A stretch of DNA of 10,363 nucleotides, from positions 1 to 10,363 of the forward strand of contig DAHG01000011.1 of NCBI GenBank assembly GCA_002495885.1. The letters are read 5' to 3'. The notes under the pieces are model-generated. The model did no database searches and was not told where the DNA came from. It saw only the letters and a program-made list of their open reading frames with translations. Numbering within the stretch: position 1 is the first letter of the stretch; the number at the start of each line of letters is the position of its first letter. Below are positions 1 to 5,112 of the stretch, piece after piece. The stretch is from Methanocellaceae archaeon UBA148 (lineage in GTDB: Archaea > Halobacteriota > UBA148). Both the position numbers and the translations under genes were made by a program.

Positions 1-2
1 AA

Positions 3-227
3 AGCCTTTGTACGGCAACTCAAGGTGGGAAAGGAGCCCATGTCCCCAAAACTTACTTCATGAGCAAACCTGCATTACAAGATCACAAGGCGAAAAAGGC
101 TTTGCGCGATCTTGTAGCTTTGAACTACGTTCTGCAGCATCCAACTGGCGGTGGGATGACTTATGCACTGGATGAACGCGGGCTTGAAGTGTGTAGGAAG
201 CTCCGGGAAGAATTGAGACGACTTTGA
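3..227 (+). CDS. Winged-helix protein, C-terminal part (5' end outside window)
   Basis: This reading frame is open from the window edge to a TGA at 225-227, giving about 74 visible residues. The sequence has the order expected for the end of a winged-helix DNA-binding domain: a recognition-helix-like stretch (KAKKALRDLVALNYV), a wing (PTGGGMTYALDERGLEV) and a final charged helix (CRKLREELRRL). Proteins of this shape are usually small archaeal transcription regulators, but target and effector cannot be told from a fragment. A second frame ends at 61-63 with an ATGA overlap to the ATG at 60. It would make this a separate 55-residue gene starting at 60, but the domain reads through that ATG more naturally. 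The gene converges on the minus-strand gene at 258-929 with a gap of 30 bases and no obvious terminator. Confidence 0.55.
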   Translation, partial: SLCTATQGGKGAHVPKTYFMSKPALQDHKAKKALRDLVALNYVLQHPTGGGMTYALDERGLEVCRKLREELRRL

Positions 228-257
228 ATAGGCAGCATAAGGAGCAGGGGGCAGGCA

Positions 258-929
258 TCAAGCCTGCTCTTCATCTATATCCGCGAATGTTATCCCGTGG
301 TCCCCAGGATAAGGCTCCTTGTGCAGATTGCGGCCAAAGAAAATCTCATCAGGTATTCCCTCGGGGAATGCATCGCACGCCGAAGGCTCATCGAACCTCT
401 CGCTATCTTCATCTTCATCATCAAAATAGTGTTTACAATGCATGCACGGGCTGTAGTCGAAGAACTCTTCTGCTGCTTCCAGGAGATTTCTATCCTGCTC
501 TTTAGTCAATTTCATATTCTTAGCTCCCCGGCCTCCCAGGTCTTCGGCCTTCATTTTCCGGGCTTTTGCAAGTGCCTCTTCCTCGGTTAAGCCCCTCTTA
601 CCCTCAGCCGGTCCCAGGTGGGCTTGCTTCATCCGCCCATTTTGTGTCCTCCACTCAGCTTTCCAATATCGATAGGTCTTGTCAGCTTTTTTCTTCGTGT
701 AGGTGAACACGCTAAGCTCTTCAAGTCGAATAACTGAGGTTAGGGCCGCAGCCTTCTCTTTAAATTCTTCAGATCGACGAACAGCATTTTCCGCAAAACC
801 CGAAGGCAATAATTTAGGGTCTCTCTTATAGGCAGCCCTCAGCCTGGCAGCTCCAATTTGTAAGTCTTCTGCCTTTCTGGAGAACTTCCGGCGCTTTGCT
901 CTCAGATCTGATGCGAACTTTCTGCCCAT
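258..929 (-). CDS. Cysteine-rich hypothetical protein with CxxCxH...CDAFPEGIP C-terminal domain
   Basis: This 223-residue protein appears to have two parts. The basic, helical N-terminal part (about residues 1-130) contains RYWKAEWR (87-94) and QAHLG (102-106), which resembles the short 'YW.A.W...G....LG' motif seen in small proteins of methanogen elements. The C-terminal part holds C162-x2-C165-x-H167, an acidic loop, C185-DAFPEGIPDEI and H203-KEPYPGDHGITF. This pattern recurs in small phage and bacterial proteins that I know only as uncharacterised. The three cysteines and two histidines could bind a metal, which is inference. The ATG is preceded by TTTATCTAT at 952-959, about 26 bases upstream, so the mRNA is probably leaderless. 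The gene is divergent from the operon at 1013, and its promoter lies inside the dyad at 944-973, suggesting shared control. Function unknown. Confidence 0.8.
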   Translation of the reverse strand: MGRKFASDLRAKRRKFSRKAEDLQIGAARLRAAYKRDPKLLPSGFAENAVRRSEEFKEKAAALTSVIRLEELSVFTYTKKKADKTYRYWKAEWRTQNGRMKQAHLGPAEGKRGLTEEEALAKARKMKAEDLGGRGAKNMKLTKEQDRNLLEAAEEFFDYSPCMHCKHYFDDEDEDSERFDEPSACDAFPEGIPDEIFFGRNLHKEPYPGDHGITFADIDEEQA

Positions 930-943
930 GTAGATAGTTCTAC

Positions 944-973
944 TTCACATATAGATAAATCTATTGGTGTGAA
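944..973. promoter_or_regulatory. Large dyad between divergent promoters (candidate operator)
   Basis: An interrupted inverted repeat lies here: TTCACA (944-949) with TGTGAA (968-973), and inside it ATAGAT (951-956) with ATCTAT (959-964) around a 2-base centre. It covers the TATA-like box of the minus-strand gene starting at 929 and sits just upstream of the TATA box of the plus-strand operon. A dimeric regulator bound here could block or tune both genes. The candidate regulators in the window are the winged-helix proteins at 3-227 and 9484-9798, but nothing links either to this site. Confidence 0.55.
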
Positions 974-981
974 TGAGAACT

Positions 982-989
982 TATATAAA
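982..989 (+). promoter_or_regulatory. TATA box for the 1013-3083 operon
   Basis: TATATAAA at 982-989 is a near-perfect archaeal TATA box. Its centre is about 27 bases before the ATG at 1013, so transcription should begin at or very near the start codon and the first gene is probably read from a leaderless mRNA. No Shine-Dalgarno sequence precedes this ATG, which agrees. Confidence 0.7.
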
Positions 990-1012
990 GGAATAGCTAT
1001 CAGTATCTTTCT

Positions 1013-1642
1013 ATGTCACTTCTTGAACTTGCAGAACGGCGAAGGAATGAAAGAGACCTTCTCTTGAAAGTGCCTACGGCACTTTTACGCCTGGATGAAT
1101 TGATCATAGAACAGCAAGACATCATTCGCGAGCAGAGCATCATCTCAATGAATGAGCTAGGAATCCCTGAGGTCCTTGGATTCCGTGATGCGACGGAGGT
1201 AGAGAAGGCTCAACTACAGATTGCATCTCTAAACGATAAACGAGCGCAGCTTGAGGCTCTTATCAATGAGGCTGAGGCCGCTTTTGAGGATTTCGGGCTG
1301 CCAGCTATGAGCATGGAATTGCTTGATGAAAGAATTCGAGAAAATCAAGATAAGGCTCCTGAGATCGCATTGATGATTAATCGCATTGCACGGAAGCTAT
1401 TGGGTGAGAATCCAGCTCTCACTTTGCCTGAATTATTCGCGAATGAAGAGCTGCAGGAGCTGGAAGGAAAGCGATCAGCAGCAATTATTGAGGGCGCGAA
1501 AGAAGCTGAAAGACTGATCAAGTTGAAGGATCGTTTGATACCGCTAAGCAAAGAGGGATCGTCTATTGCTGACGACATTCTCCATCCTTATAGAAAAATG
1601 ATCACCGATCCGGCACGGATCAGTGAAATGAGGAGTGCATAA
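1013..1642 (+). CDS. Hypothetical helical (coiled-coil-like) protein
   Basis: The 209-residue product is almost entirely predicted helix by composition: rich in Glu, Leu, Ile, Arg and Ala, no cysteine, no signal peptide and no membrane segment. Heptad-like stretches are visible at about 3-45, 62-93, 103-130 and 145-175, broken by short Gly/Pro-containing turns (ELGIPEVLGF near 48-57, GENPALTLPE at 131-140). I do not recognise a family and see no catalytic motif; a structural or adaptor role would be a guess. It is the first gene of a three-gene run: the next ATG lies 2 bases after its stop, so the genes are probably cotranscribed and translationally coupled. The start at 1013 is favoured by the TATA box at 982-989 and by the lack of a ribosome site, which suits a leaderless start. 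Confidence 0.8.
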   Translation: MSLLELAERRRNERDLLLKVPTALLRLDELIIEQQDIIREQSIISMNELGIPEVLGFRDATEVEKAQLQIASLNDKRAQLEALINEAEAAFEDFGLPAMSMELLDERIRENQDKAPEIALMINRIARKLLGENPALTLPELFANEELQELEGKRSAAIIEGAKEAERLIKLKDRLIPLSKEGSSIADDILHPYRKMITDPARISEMRSA

Positions 1643-1644
1643 TT

Positions 1645-2052
1645 ATGAAACCTGACGAATATAAATATCTAGCAGAGACTTTGTCAGGGCGACGGCCCCG
1701 AGATCCTGAGTTCGAAGAACAGATATCAGCCACAATTGAGGGGGCTATCAATCAAAAAGCTGCAGAGAGACAGCGCCAGCTCGATTCTTTAACGCCGGAG
1801 CAGCGCGAGATAGAACAGCGGCGGTACTCTCTGAGAACGTATGGCCGCGAGCACATGAGAAGATATGCGAATCCCATCATCAGTGATAAGCCGCTTGGAG
1901 AGCTGGAAGTCCCAGGGGATCAGATCCGGAATACATCTCAGGTTAAAGGCCACAATGGAGAGAAGCCTGGGCCCTGGCAGGATGCAAATGGCAGGCTCTT
2001 GTTGCAGAATCACGCGGCATGTCCGCAAAACCAGGTCTTAAAGTTGAGGTGA
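1645..2052 (+). CDS. Small hypothetical protein, basic
   Basis: This 135-residue protein is charged and hydrophilic. An acidic and helical first half (residues 1-60, with DSLTPEQREIEQRR at 47-60) leads to a basic segment (RTYGREHMRRYANP, 64-77) and a Gly/Asn/Pro-rich C-terminal third that looks unfolded. There is no recognisable domain, signal peptide or membrane segment. The ATG follows the previous stop by 2 bases and has an AGGAG-type ribosome site at 1631-1635, inside the end of the upstream gene. Its own 3' end carries the GAGGTGA ribosome site of the next gene, so the three genes are packed as one transcriptional and translational unit. Function unknown; the tight linkage to the DUF5131 gene suggests they act together, which is inference. 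Confidence 0.75.
   Translation: MKPDEYKYLAETLSGRRPRDPEFEEQISATIEGAINQKAAERQRQLDSLTPEQREIEQRRYSLRTYGREHMRRYANPIISDKPLGELEVPGDQIRNTSQVKGHNGEKPGPWQDANGRLLLQNHAACPQNQVLKLR
2046..2052 (+). promoter_or_regulatory. Ribosome binding site fixing the DUF5131 start
   Basis: GAGGTGA is a strong match to the archaeal anti-Shine-Dalgarno sequence and ends 2 bases before the ATG at 2055. An in-frame ATG at 2019 exists but has no such site and would overlap the upstream gene by 34 bases, so the start at 2055 is preferred. Confidence 0.7.
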
Positions 2053-2054
2053 CT

Positions 2055-3083
2055 ATGGTTCGCTGTGATGATTTTTACCGCAAGTGGCAGAAAGCAGGGA
2101 ACTTCTGTGAGAAGCATCCGAAAACGGCTGAGCGGATAGACATTTTCTTAAACGAAATCATAGTCGAGCTTGAAACCGAGATCGCAAAAAGTGAAATTCT
2201 GAGCGGGGATTCTAGACCAATTGGTCCAGTACTGACAGAGGGTGCTTCGCGTCCACTGATTTTTGAGCACGATCAAAATGTTCGCCAGAAAGCTTATAAG
2301 CAAATTGTAAAAGCTGTAGAGGAGAAAGTGATAGATTGTAAGCGTCCGCAAGTGACAGGCCGCGAGGTTGAATCGATAATTAAGGAAGTTAAGGAAAAAC
2401 CTTCTCTCAGGTCTCAATTTAACAAAACAAATGATAATATTGAATGGGCACCATACTCATGGAATCCTGTCACAGGGTGCAAGAATGATTGCCCGTATTG
2501 CTATGCGCGAGATATTGCTGCCAGGTTCATGCCGTCTTTCGAACCTACATTCCATCCCGAGAGGCTGACTGCACCAGAGAATACTCCTCTTCCTGTATCC
2601 GCTAAGCCTGGGGCTAATAACGTCTTTGTATGTTCTATGGCGGATCTCTTTGGGGATTGGGTCCCTGAAGAGTGGATTACAGCCGTTCTGGATCAAGTCG
2701 AAAAGCATCCAGAATGGAATTTTCTGTTCCTGACAAAAAATCCTAAGAGGCTACCAAACTACACATGGCCTAAAAACGCTTGGATAGGTGCAACAGTTGA
2801 TAGTCAGGCCCGAGTGAAGGCCACAGAAGAGGCGTTTGGGCGGATAGATGCTCCAGTACGGTTTGTTTCATGCGAACCACTTCTTGAACCTGTAATATTC
2901 GATGATCTGAGCTTCTTCGACTGGATGATTATTGGAGGCAGAAGCAGGAACTCCAGGATGCCGGAATTTCAACCTGAATGGGAATGGGTGGAAAGCTTAG
3001 TAGATCAGGCAAGAAAAAGCGGGTTGAGCATCTATTTCAAACCGAATTTGACTGTCAGGCCGAGGGAATATCCGATCTCTTAA
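2055..3083 (+). CDS. DUF5131 (phage Gp37/Gp68-type) radical-SAM-like protein with an N-terminal extension
   Basis: The protein has 342 residues. From about residue 128 it is a clear DUF5131 protein: IEWAPYSWNPVTGC, the C142-x3-C146-x2-C149 triad within GCKNDCPYCYAR, FVCSMADLFGDWVP (191-204), FLFLTKNP (223-230), FVSCEPLLEP (270-279) and a final YFKPNLTVRPREYP. The CxxxCxxC triad is the usual radical-SAM [4Fe-4S] ligand pattern, so a SAM-dependent radical reaction is likely, but no substrate is established for the family. The first 120 or so residues are a separate charged helical region (RPQVTGREVESIIKEVKEK at 97-115) that faintly resembles the region after ParB-like domains in element proteins; this is weak. 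Such genes are common in phages and integrated elements. The start at 2055 follows a strong GAGGTGA site. It is the last gene of the 1013 operon. Confidence 0.9.
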   Translation: MVRCDDFYRKWQKAGNFCEKHPKTAERIDIFLNEIIVELETEIAKSEILSGDSRPIGPVLTEGASRPLIFEHDQNVRQKAYKQIVKAVEEKVIDCKRPQVTGREVESIIKEVKEKPSLRSQFNKTNDNIEWAPYSWNPVTGCKNDCPYCYARDIAARFMPSFEPTFHPERLTAPENTPLPVSAKPGANNVFVCSMADLFGDWVPEEWITAVLDQVEKHPEWNFLFLTKNPKRLPNYTWPKNAWIGATVDSQARVKATEEAFGRIDAPVRFVSCEPLLEPVIFDDLSFFDWMIIGGRSRNSRMPEFQPEWEWVESLVDQARKSGLSIYFKPNLTVRPREYPIS

Positions 3084-3098
3084 ATTAGCCCTAATTTA
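3081..3098. terminator. AT-rich perfect palindrome at the operon end
   Basis: TAAATTAG (3081-3088) and CTAATTTA (3091-3098) are perfect inverted repeats around CC, beginning with the stop codon of the DUF5131 gene. It lies between two convergent genes and could mark transcript ends from both sides. The 2-base loop makes a cruciform or protein site equally possible. A T-rich run at 3127-3134 lies downstream on the plus strand. Confidence 0.35.
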
Positions 3099-3126
3099 TA
3101 ATTTACAGAATCGATTTTACGGGCCC

Positions 3127-3747
3127 TTATTTTTGGTGGACGGACAAATCCCTTGAGGAGATGCTATTTCGTGCATAGCTGCGAGGCTGGTAGGGCCTGC
3201 TCATGGTCACAGGTTGGGTATGCTTCAGGCAGGGAATTCCAAAGAAGCTTCGATCCTCATCGAGTTCTATGGGGCTTCTGGGTGAGAAAATTCCCGAGAC
3301 CCTGATATCCCTCTCTATGTGCCTTCGCTCACGATGGGGACGACTTTCAGTGCACGGGACTAGAGCGGGCTGAGTTCTTTCCATCTCCTGCAGGGCGGCC
3401 TCTTCCTCGATCAGCTCTTGCCCGAGTTCTGCTGCAGTTTTGGCAATTTCCTGCTGCAGCAACTCTTCATCTGCGAATAGCTCCTCTGCTATCTGTTTTT
3501 GCCTCTTTGGGATGGTAGCTATTGGCTTTTCTGTGATGGGCGGCTTTTGCTGTTGATTTTCCTCAGGGGCCAAAAAACATGTACAGCCGCCAGATAGGAC
3601 GCGCGATATATGTGGTTGTTGCAGGGGATAGCCCTCGGGCGATCGATATCCCTGGTCATTGAGCGCTCGGGCCGCGCCTCGTTGGCCGTAAGATTTGGTA
3701 TAAGAGCTAACGATATTTTTTGTTTCCTCAAGAGATAATTGTCTCAT
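3127..3747 (-). CDS. HTH (recombinase/resolvase-like) protein with acidic helical tail
   Basis: From the ATG at 3747 the protein has 206 residues. Residues 1-55 hold a helix-turn-helix of the kind found in serine-recombinase accessory domains: SLEETKNIVSSYTKSYGQRG, AARALNDQGYRSPEG and PLQQPHISRVLSGG. This gives two helices, a 'GYRSPxG' turn and a recognition helix. No recombinase catalytic domain is present. A glutamine/proline-rich linker, an acidic helical region (AEELFADEELLQQEIAKTAA) and a basic Pro/Ser/Arg-rich tail with no known fold follow. The frame is open up to an ATG at 3843, but 3747 is chosen because the domain begins there and CATTTATCC, a TATA-like box, lies about 27 bases upstream. 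The small protein at 8382-8654 shares the same HTH plan. It probably binds element DNA; no target is visible. Confidence 0.7.
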   Translation of the reverse strand: MRQLSLEETKNIVSSYTKSYGQRGAARALNDQGYRSPEGYPLQQPHISRVLSGGCTCFLAPEENQQQKPPITEKPIATIPKRQKQIAEELFADEELLQQEIAKTAAELGQELIEEEAALQEMERTQPALVPCTESRPHRERRHIERDIRVSGIFSPRSPIELDEDRSFFGIPCLKHTQPVTMSRPYQPRSYARNSISSRDLSVHQK

Positions 3748-3769
3748 GCTTTTTGTAATAAAACGCGAT

Positions 3770-3778
3770 GGATAAATG
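3770..3778 (-). promoter_or_regulatory. TATA-like box for the HTH gene at 3127-3747
   Basis: The minus strand reads CATTTATCC here, about 27 bases before the ATG at 3747, which fits a leaderless transcript. It supports the shorter start over the ATG at 3843. Other A/T-rich boxes lie further upstream (3825-3900), so this is one of several possible promoters. Confidence 0.4.
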
Positions 3779-3892
3779 CTTTTCTGCATATAACGATGAT
3801 ATAATACGCTATGGCACCATATGACCATTTTTATAAATATCATTAGATTACCAGGGGATATATGATAAAAAATATATATGTTAAAATATGAG

Positions 3893-3901
3893 TATTTATA
3901 T
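3893..3901 (+). promoter_or_regulatory. TATA-like box facing into the gene-free region
   Basis: TATTTATAT at 3893-3901 resembles an archaeal TATA box and predicts a start near 3920. No convincing protein gene follows, so if it is active it makes a non-coding transcript or a very short leader. Confidence 0.35.
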
Positions 3902-3921
3902 AGTATTGTCTATTTCTGAGG

Positions 3922-4135
3922 ATGTCGATCGGATTTCTGTGCTCCCCAGGACTCCCCTCCTCCGCCAGGGGCCCATGTTTGAAAAAACCGGGAGCGGTGC
4001 TGGTTTTTCGTGTTGTGTCGTCTAATGCTGCTGATTATACGAAATGGCGATCTATTTTCCTGGCAGGTCACTACGTGCAAGTCGCGTTCTACCACGCGCG
4101 TGAACTCCACAGCTTATATGCCATGATATTTTTAT
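3922..4135 (+). other. Gene-free segment with GC-rich hairpin potential
   Basis: No frame here looks like a protein. The segment is more G/C-rich than the AT-rich stretches on either side. It contains CCCCT (3954-3958) pairing with AGGGG (3967-3971) around an 8-base loop, and a self-complementary ACGCGCGT near 4094-4101 flanked by GTTC and GAAC. With the TATA-like box at 3893-3901 this could be a small structured RNA, or the 5' part of a longer RNA continuing into the next segment. It could also be decayed sequence; I cannot tell from one copy. Confidence 0.25.
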
Positions 4136-4138
4136 AAA
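4130..4138 (+). promoter_or_regulatory. TATA box upstream of the putative structured RNA
   Basis: TTTTATAAA at 4130-4138 is a good archaeal TATA box, predicting a start near 4158-4162. The sequence that follows has stops in all plus-strand frames but is rich in hairpins. Confidence 0.4.
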
Positions 4139-4159
4139 GGTACTTCTGCCTCGATAACC

Positions 4160-4480
4160 ACAGGTGTACGCTCTGGGAAATGGGGTTATAGGAATCGATA
4201 GCGGTAGACGGAAGGGACCGATATGAAGCGGTCGATCAAGTGCGCTTGATTGCTGTTCCAAAGACTATGGAACGGGCAGTTTGTCAGAAGAGCTTTTAGG
4301 GGTGGTTAAGTGCTAGGGCCGAAGAAGTACAATTTGCTATGTACAACTCGCAAGATTCAGGGGCCGAATGCGATTAGATAGGACATTGTGGCTATAGATG
4401 TCGGTTTCGGGCAGGGTTGAAAATGGTTGAGACTATGAAGGCTGGGATGGGGCCCAAGCCGCATATAATCTATTGTTTTA
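4160..4480 (+). ncRNA. Putative structured non-coding RNA next to the iteron region
   Basis: About 320 bases after a good TATA box contain many stops in all frames yet a regular series of hairpins. These are GACCG/CGGTC (4216-4220, 4229-4233; 8-base loop), ATCAAG/CTTGAT (4235-4240, 4245-4250; 4-base loop), GTTCCA/TGGAAC (4255-4260, 4268-4273; 7-base loop) and GTACA/TGTAC (4327-4331, 4340-4344; 8-base loop). GGGCCGAA occurs twice (4316-4323, 4361-4368). GGCT (4440-4443) and AGCC (4457-4460) can close a final GC-rich stem before a T-rich stretch from about 4471, a typical archaeal transcript end. The core motifs of SRP RNA and RNase P RNA are absent. It lies between the HTH gene and the candidate origin, so a role in replication control is possible but is inference. 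Boundaries and strand are estimates. Confidence 0.35.
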
Positions 4481-4512
4481 ATCGATTTATTCTTATTAAT
4501 TTATTTTTAACA
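4471..4512 (+). terminator. T-rich stretch, possible archaeal terminator
   Basis: A run of short T-tracts (TTTT, TTTAT, TTTATTTTT) follows the GC-rich stem at 4440-4460. Archaeal RNA polymerase stops at such T-rich tracts, so this is a plausible end for a transcript from the 4130 promoter. It is also the start of the AT-rich region holding the iterons. Confidence 0.35.
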
Positions 4513-4584
4513 ATCCATCCGATAAATATCGTTTTGGGCGATTTACTTGTGATTATCATCCCACTTCGTTGATTCTATGCCTGC

Positions 4585-4714
4585 TGATAGCGTTTTACTT
4601 TACGAGAAATAACATCCTATAGCAGCAAAAAACAGTTGCTTACTACTGTATTGCTTTGAGACAATAGATTTTGATAGCGTTTTAGTGAGTAATACGTCTT
4701 GCGGATAGTGTTTA
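4585..4714 (+). repeat. Direct repeats TGATAGCGTTTTA
   Basis: The 13-base word TGATAGCGTTTTA occurs exactly at 4585-4597 and 4672-4684, with a degenerate third copy (GGATAGTGTTTA) at 4703-4714. They lie in AT-rich sequence just before the ACGACGAT repeats and may be a second class of origin repeat or a protein-binding site. Confidence 0.55.
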
Positions 4715-4754
4715 GATCTTCTCTGACGACGATAGAACCTTGGAGACGATAGGT

Positions 4755-4779
4755 GACGATAGGTTTATTTCCTATCGTC
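4755..4779. repeat. Iteron hairpin GACGATAGG/CCTATCGTC
   Basis: A perfect 9-base inverted repeat (4755-4763 and 4771-4779) encloses the 7-base loop TTTATTT. The left arm is the second of two tandem GACGATAGG copies (the first is 4745-4753). It could extrude as a cruciform or be bound by a dimer. Confidence 0.6.
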
Positions 4780-4818
4780 GTCAATTTTCACGGCTTGCCG
4801 CTATGGTTTTTGCCGCCC

Positions 4819-4948
4819 TTACGACGATACGACGATACTTTCTCTACTAACGCGTGTATAAAAATTATAGTGAACATGTATAGCGTATATGCAGTATATT
4901 ACACGCGTATATGTGGGGGGTGGCAAAGTTATCGTCGTATCGTCGTAA
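4819..4948. repeat. Nested long inverted repeat (origin core candidate)
   Basis: TTACGACGATACGACGATA (4819-4837) and its exact 19-base complement (4930-4948) flank a 92-base AT-rich interior. Inside, ACGCGTGTA (4850-4858) and TACACGCGT (4900-4908) form a second inverted repeat, and between those lie alternating TATA/GTATA tracts. Two head-to-head iteron pairs around an easily melted centre would place initiator on both sides of an unwinding element. Confidence 0.65.
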
Positions 4949-5112
4949 AAAAGAAAAGTAAGCATCAGGCGGACGTTTTTTCTGACGACGATGACTTTGA
5001 AAGTGAAGAATTACGACGATAGCCCATCGTCGTCACAGGCGTCTTGGGGCAATACTCATCAAAGACCAATTCCGGAATTTCAAGCCACCAGTACCGCATT
5101 TTACCTATTTTT

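Larger units (their letters stand above)
4726..5034. repeat. ACGACGAT iterons, both orientations
   Basis: The 8-base word ACGACGAT or its complement ATCGTCGT starts at 4726, 4774, 4821, 4829, 4931, 4939, 4985, 5013 and 5026, and shorter GACGAT copies start at 4745 and 4755. That is eleven sites in about 310 bases. Two tandem pairs (4821/4829 and 4931/4939) face each other, and 4755-4763 with 4771-4779 and 5013-5020 with 5026-5033 form hairpins. The mix of tandem, inverted and hairpin copies is typical of initiator-binding arrays and unlike CRISPR, which needs longer repeats and unique spacers. Confidence 0.8.
4480..5040. other. Candidate replication origin (iteron region)
   Basis: This 560-base AT-rich stretch has no credible protein gene and combines several signs of an origin: direct repeats TGATAGCGTTTTA, eleven copies of an ACGACGAT-type iteron in both orientations, a hairpin, a large nested inverted repeat, and A/T tracts. 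It abuts the 3' end of the primase-polymerase gene. Plasmid and virus origins often combine iterons and AT-rich unwinding DNA beside the replication gene. The assignment rests on structure and context only. The ORFs at 4753-5022 (plus) and most of 4965-5112 (minus) are largely the repeat itself read as codons. Confidence 0.55.

Noticed and set aside
1..63. Plus-strand frame ending at 61-63 (last residues KEPMSPKLTS) with an ATGA overlap to ATG 60
   Set aside because: It would be the end of another protein, but only 20 codons are visible and the frame at 3-227 reads as one continuous winged-helix domain.
224..590. Plus-strand ORFs opposite the 258-929 gene
   Set aside because: They lie on the antisense strand of a protein with a recognisable domain and have no family likeness or start signals.
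3910..4261. Short ORFs on both strands in the gene-free region
   Set aside because: They overlap one another, have unlikely composition and no ribosome sites or matching TATA boxes.
4160..4480. SRP RNA or RNase P RNA
   Set aside because: The conserved SRP helix-8 core and the RNase P core sequences are absent.
4753..5022. 89-codon plus-strand ORF over the iterons
   Set aside because: Most of it is the ACGACGAT repeat and AT-rich DNA read as codons; its acidic and RR-rich ends come directly from the repeat.
4726..5034. CRISPR-like array
   Set aside because: The repeats are only 8-10 bases, occur in both orientations and have irregular spacing, with no cas gene.
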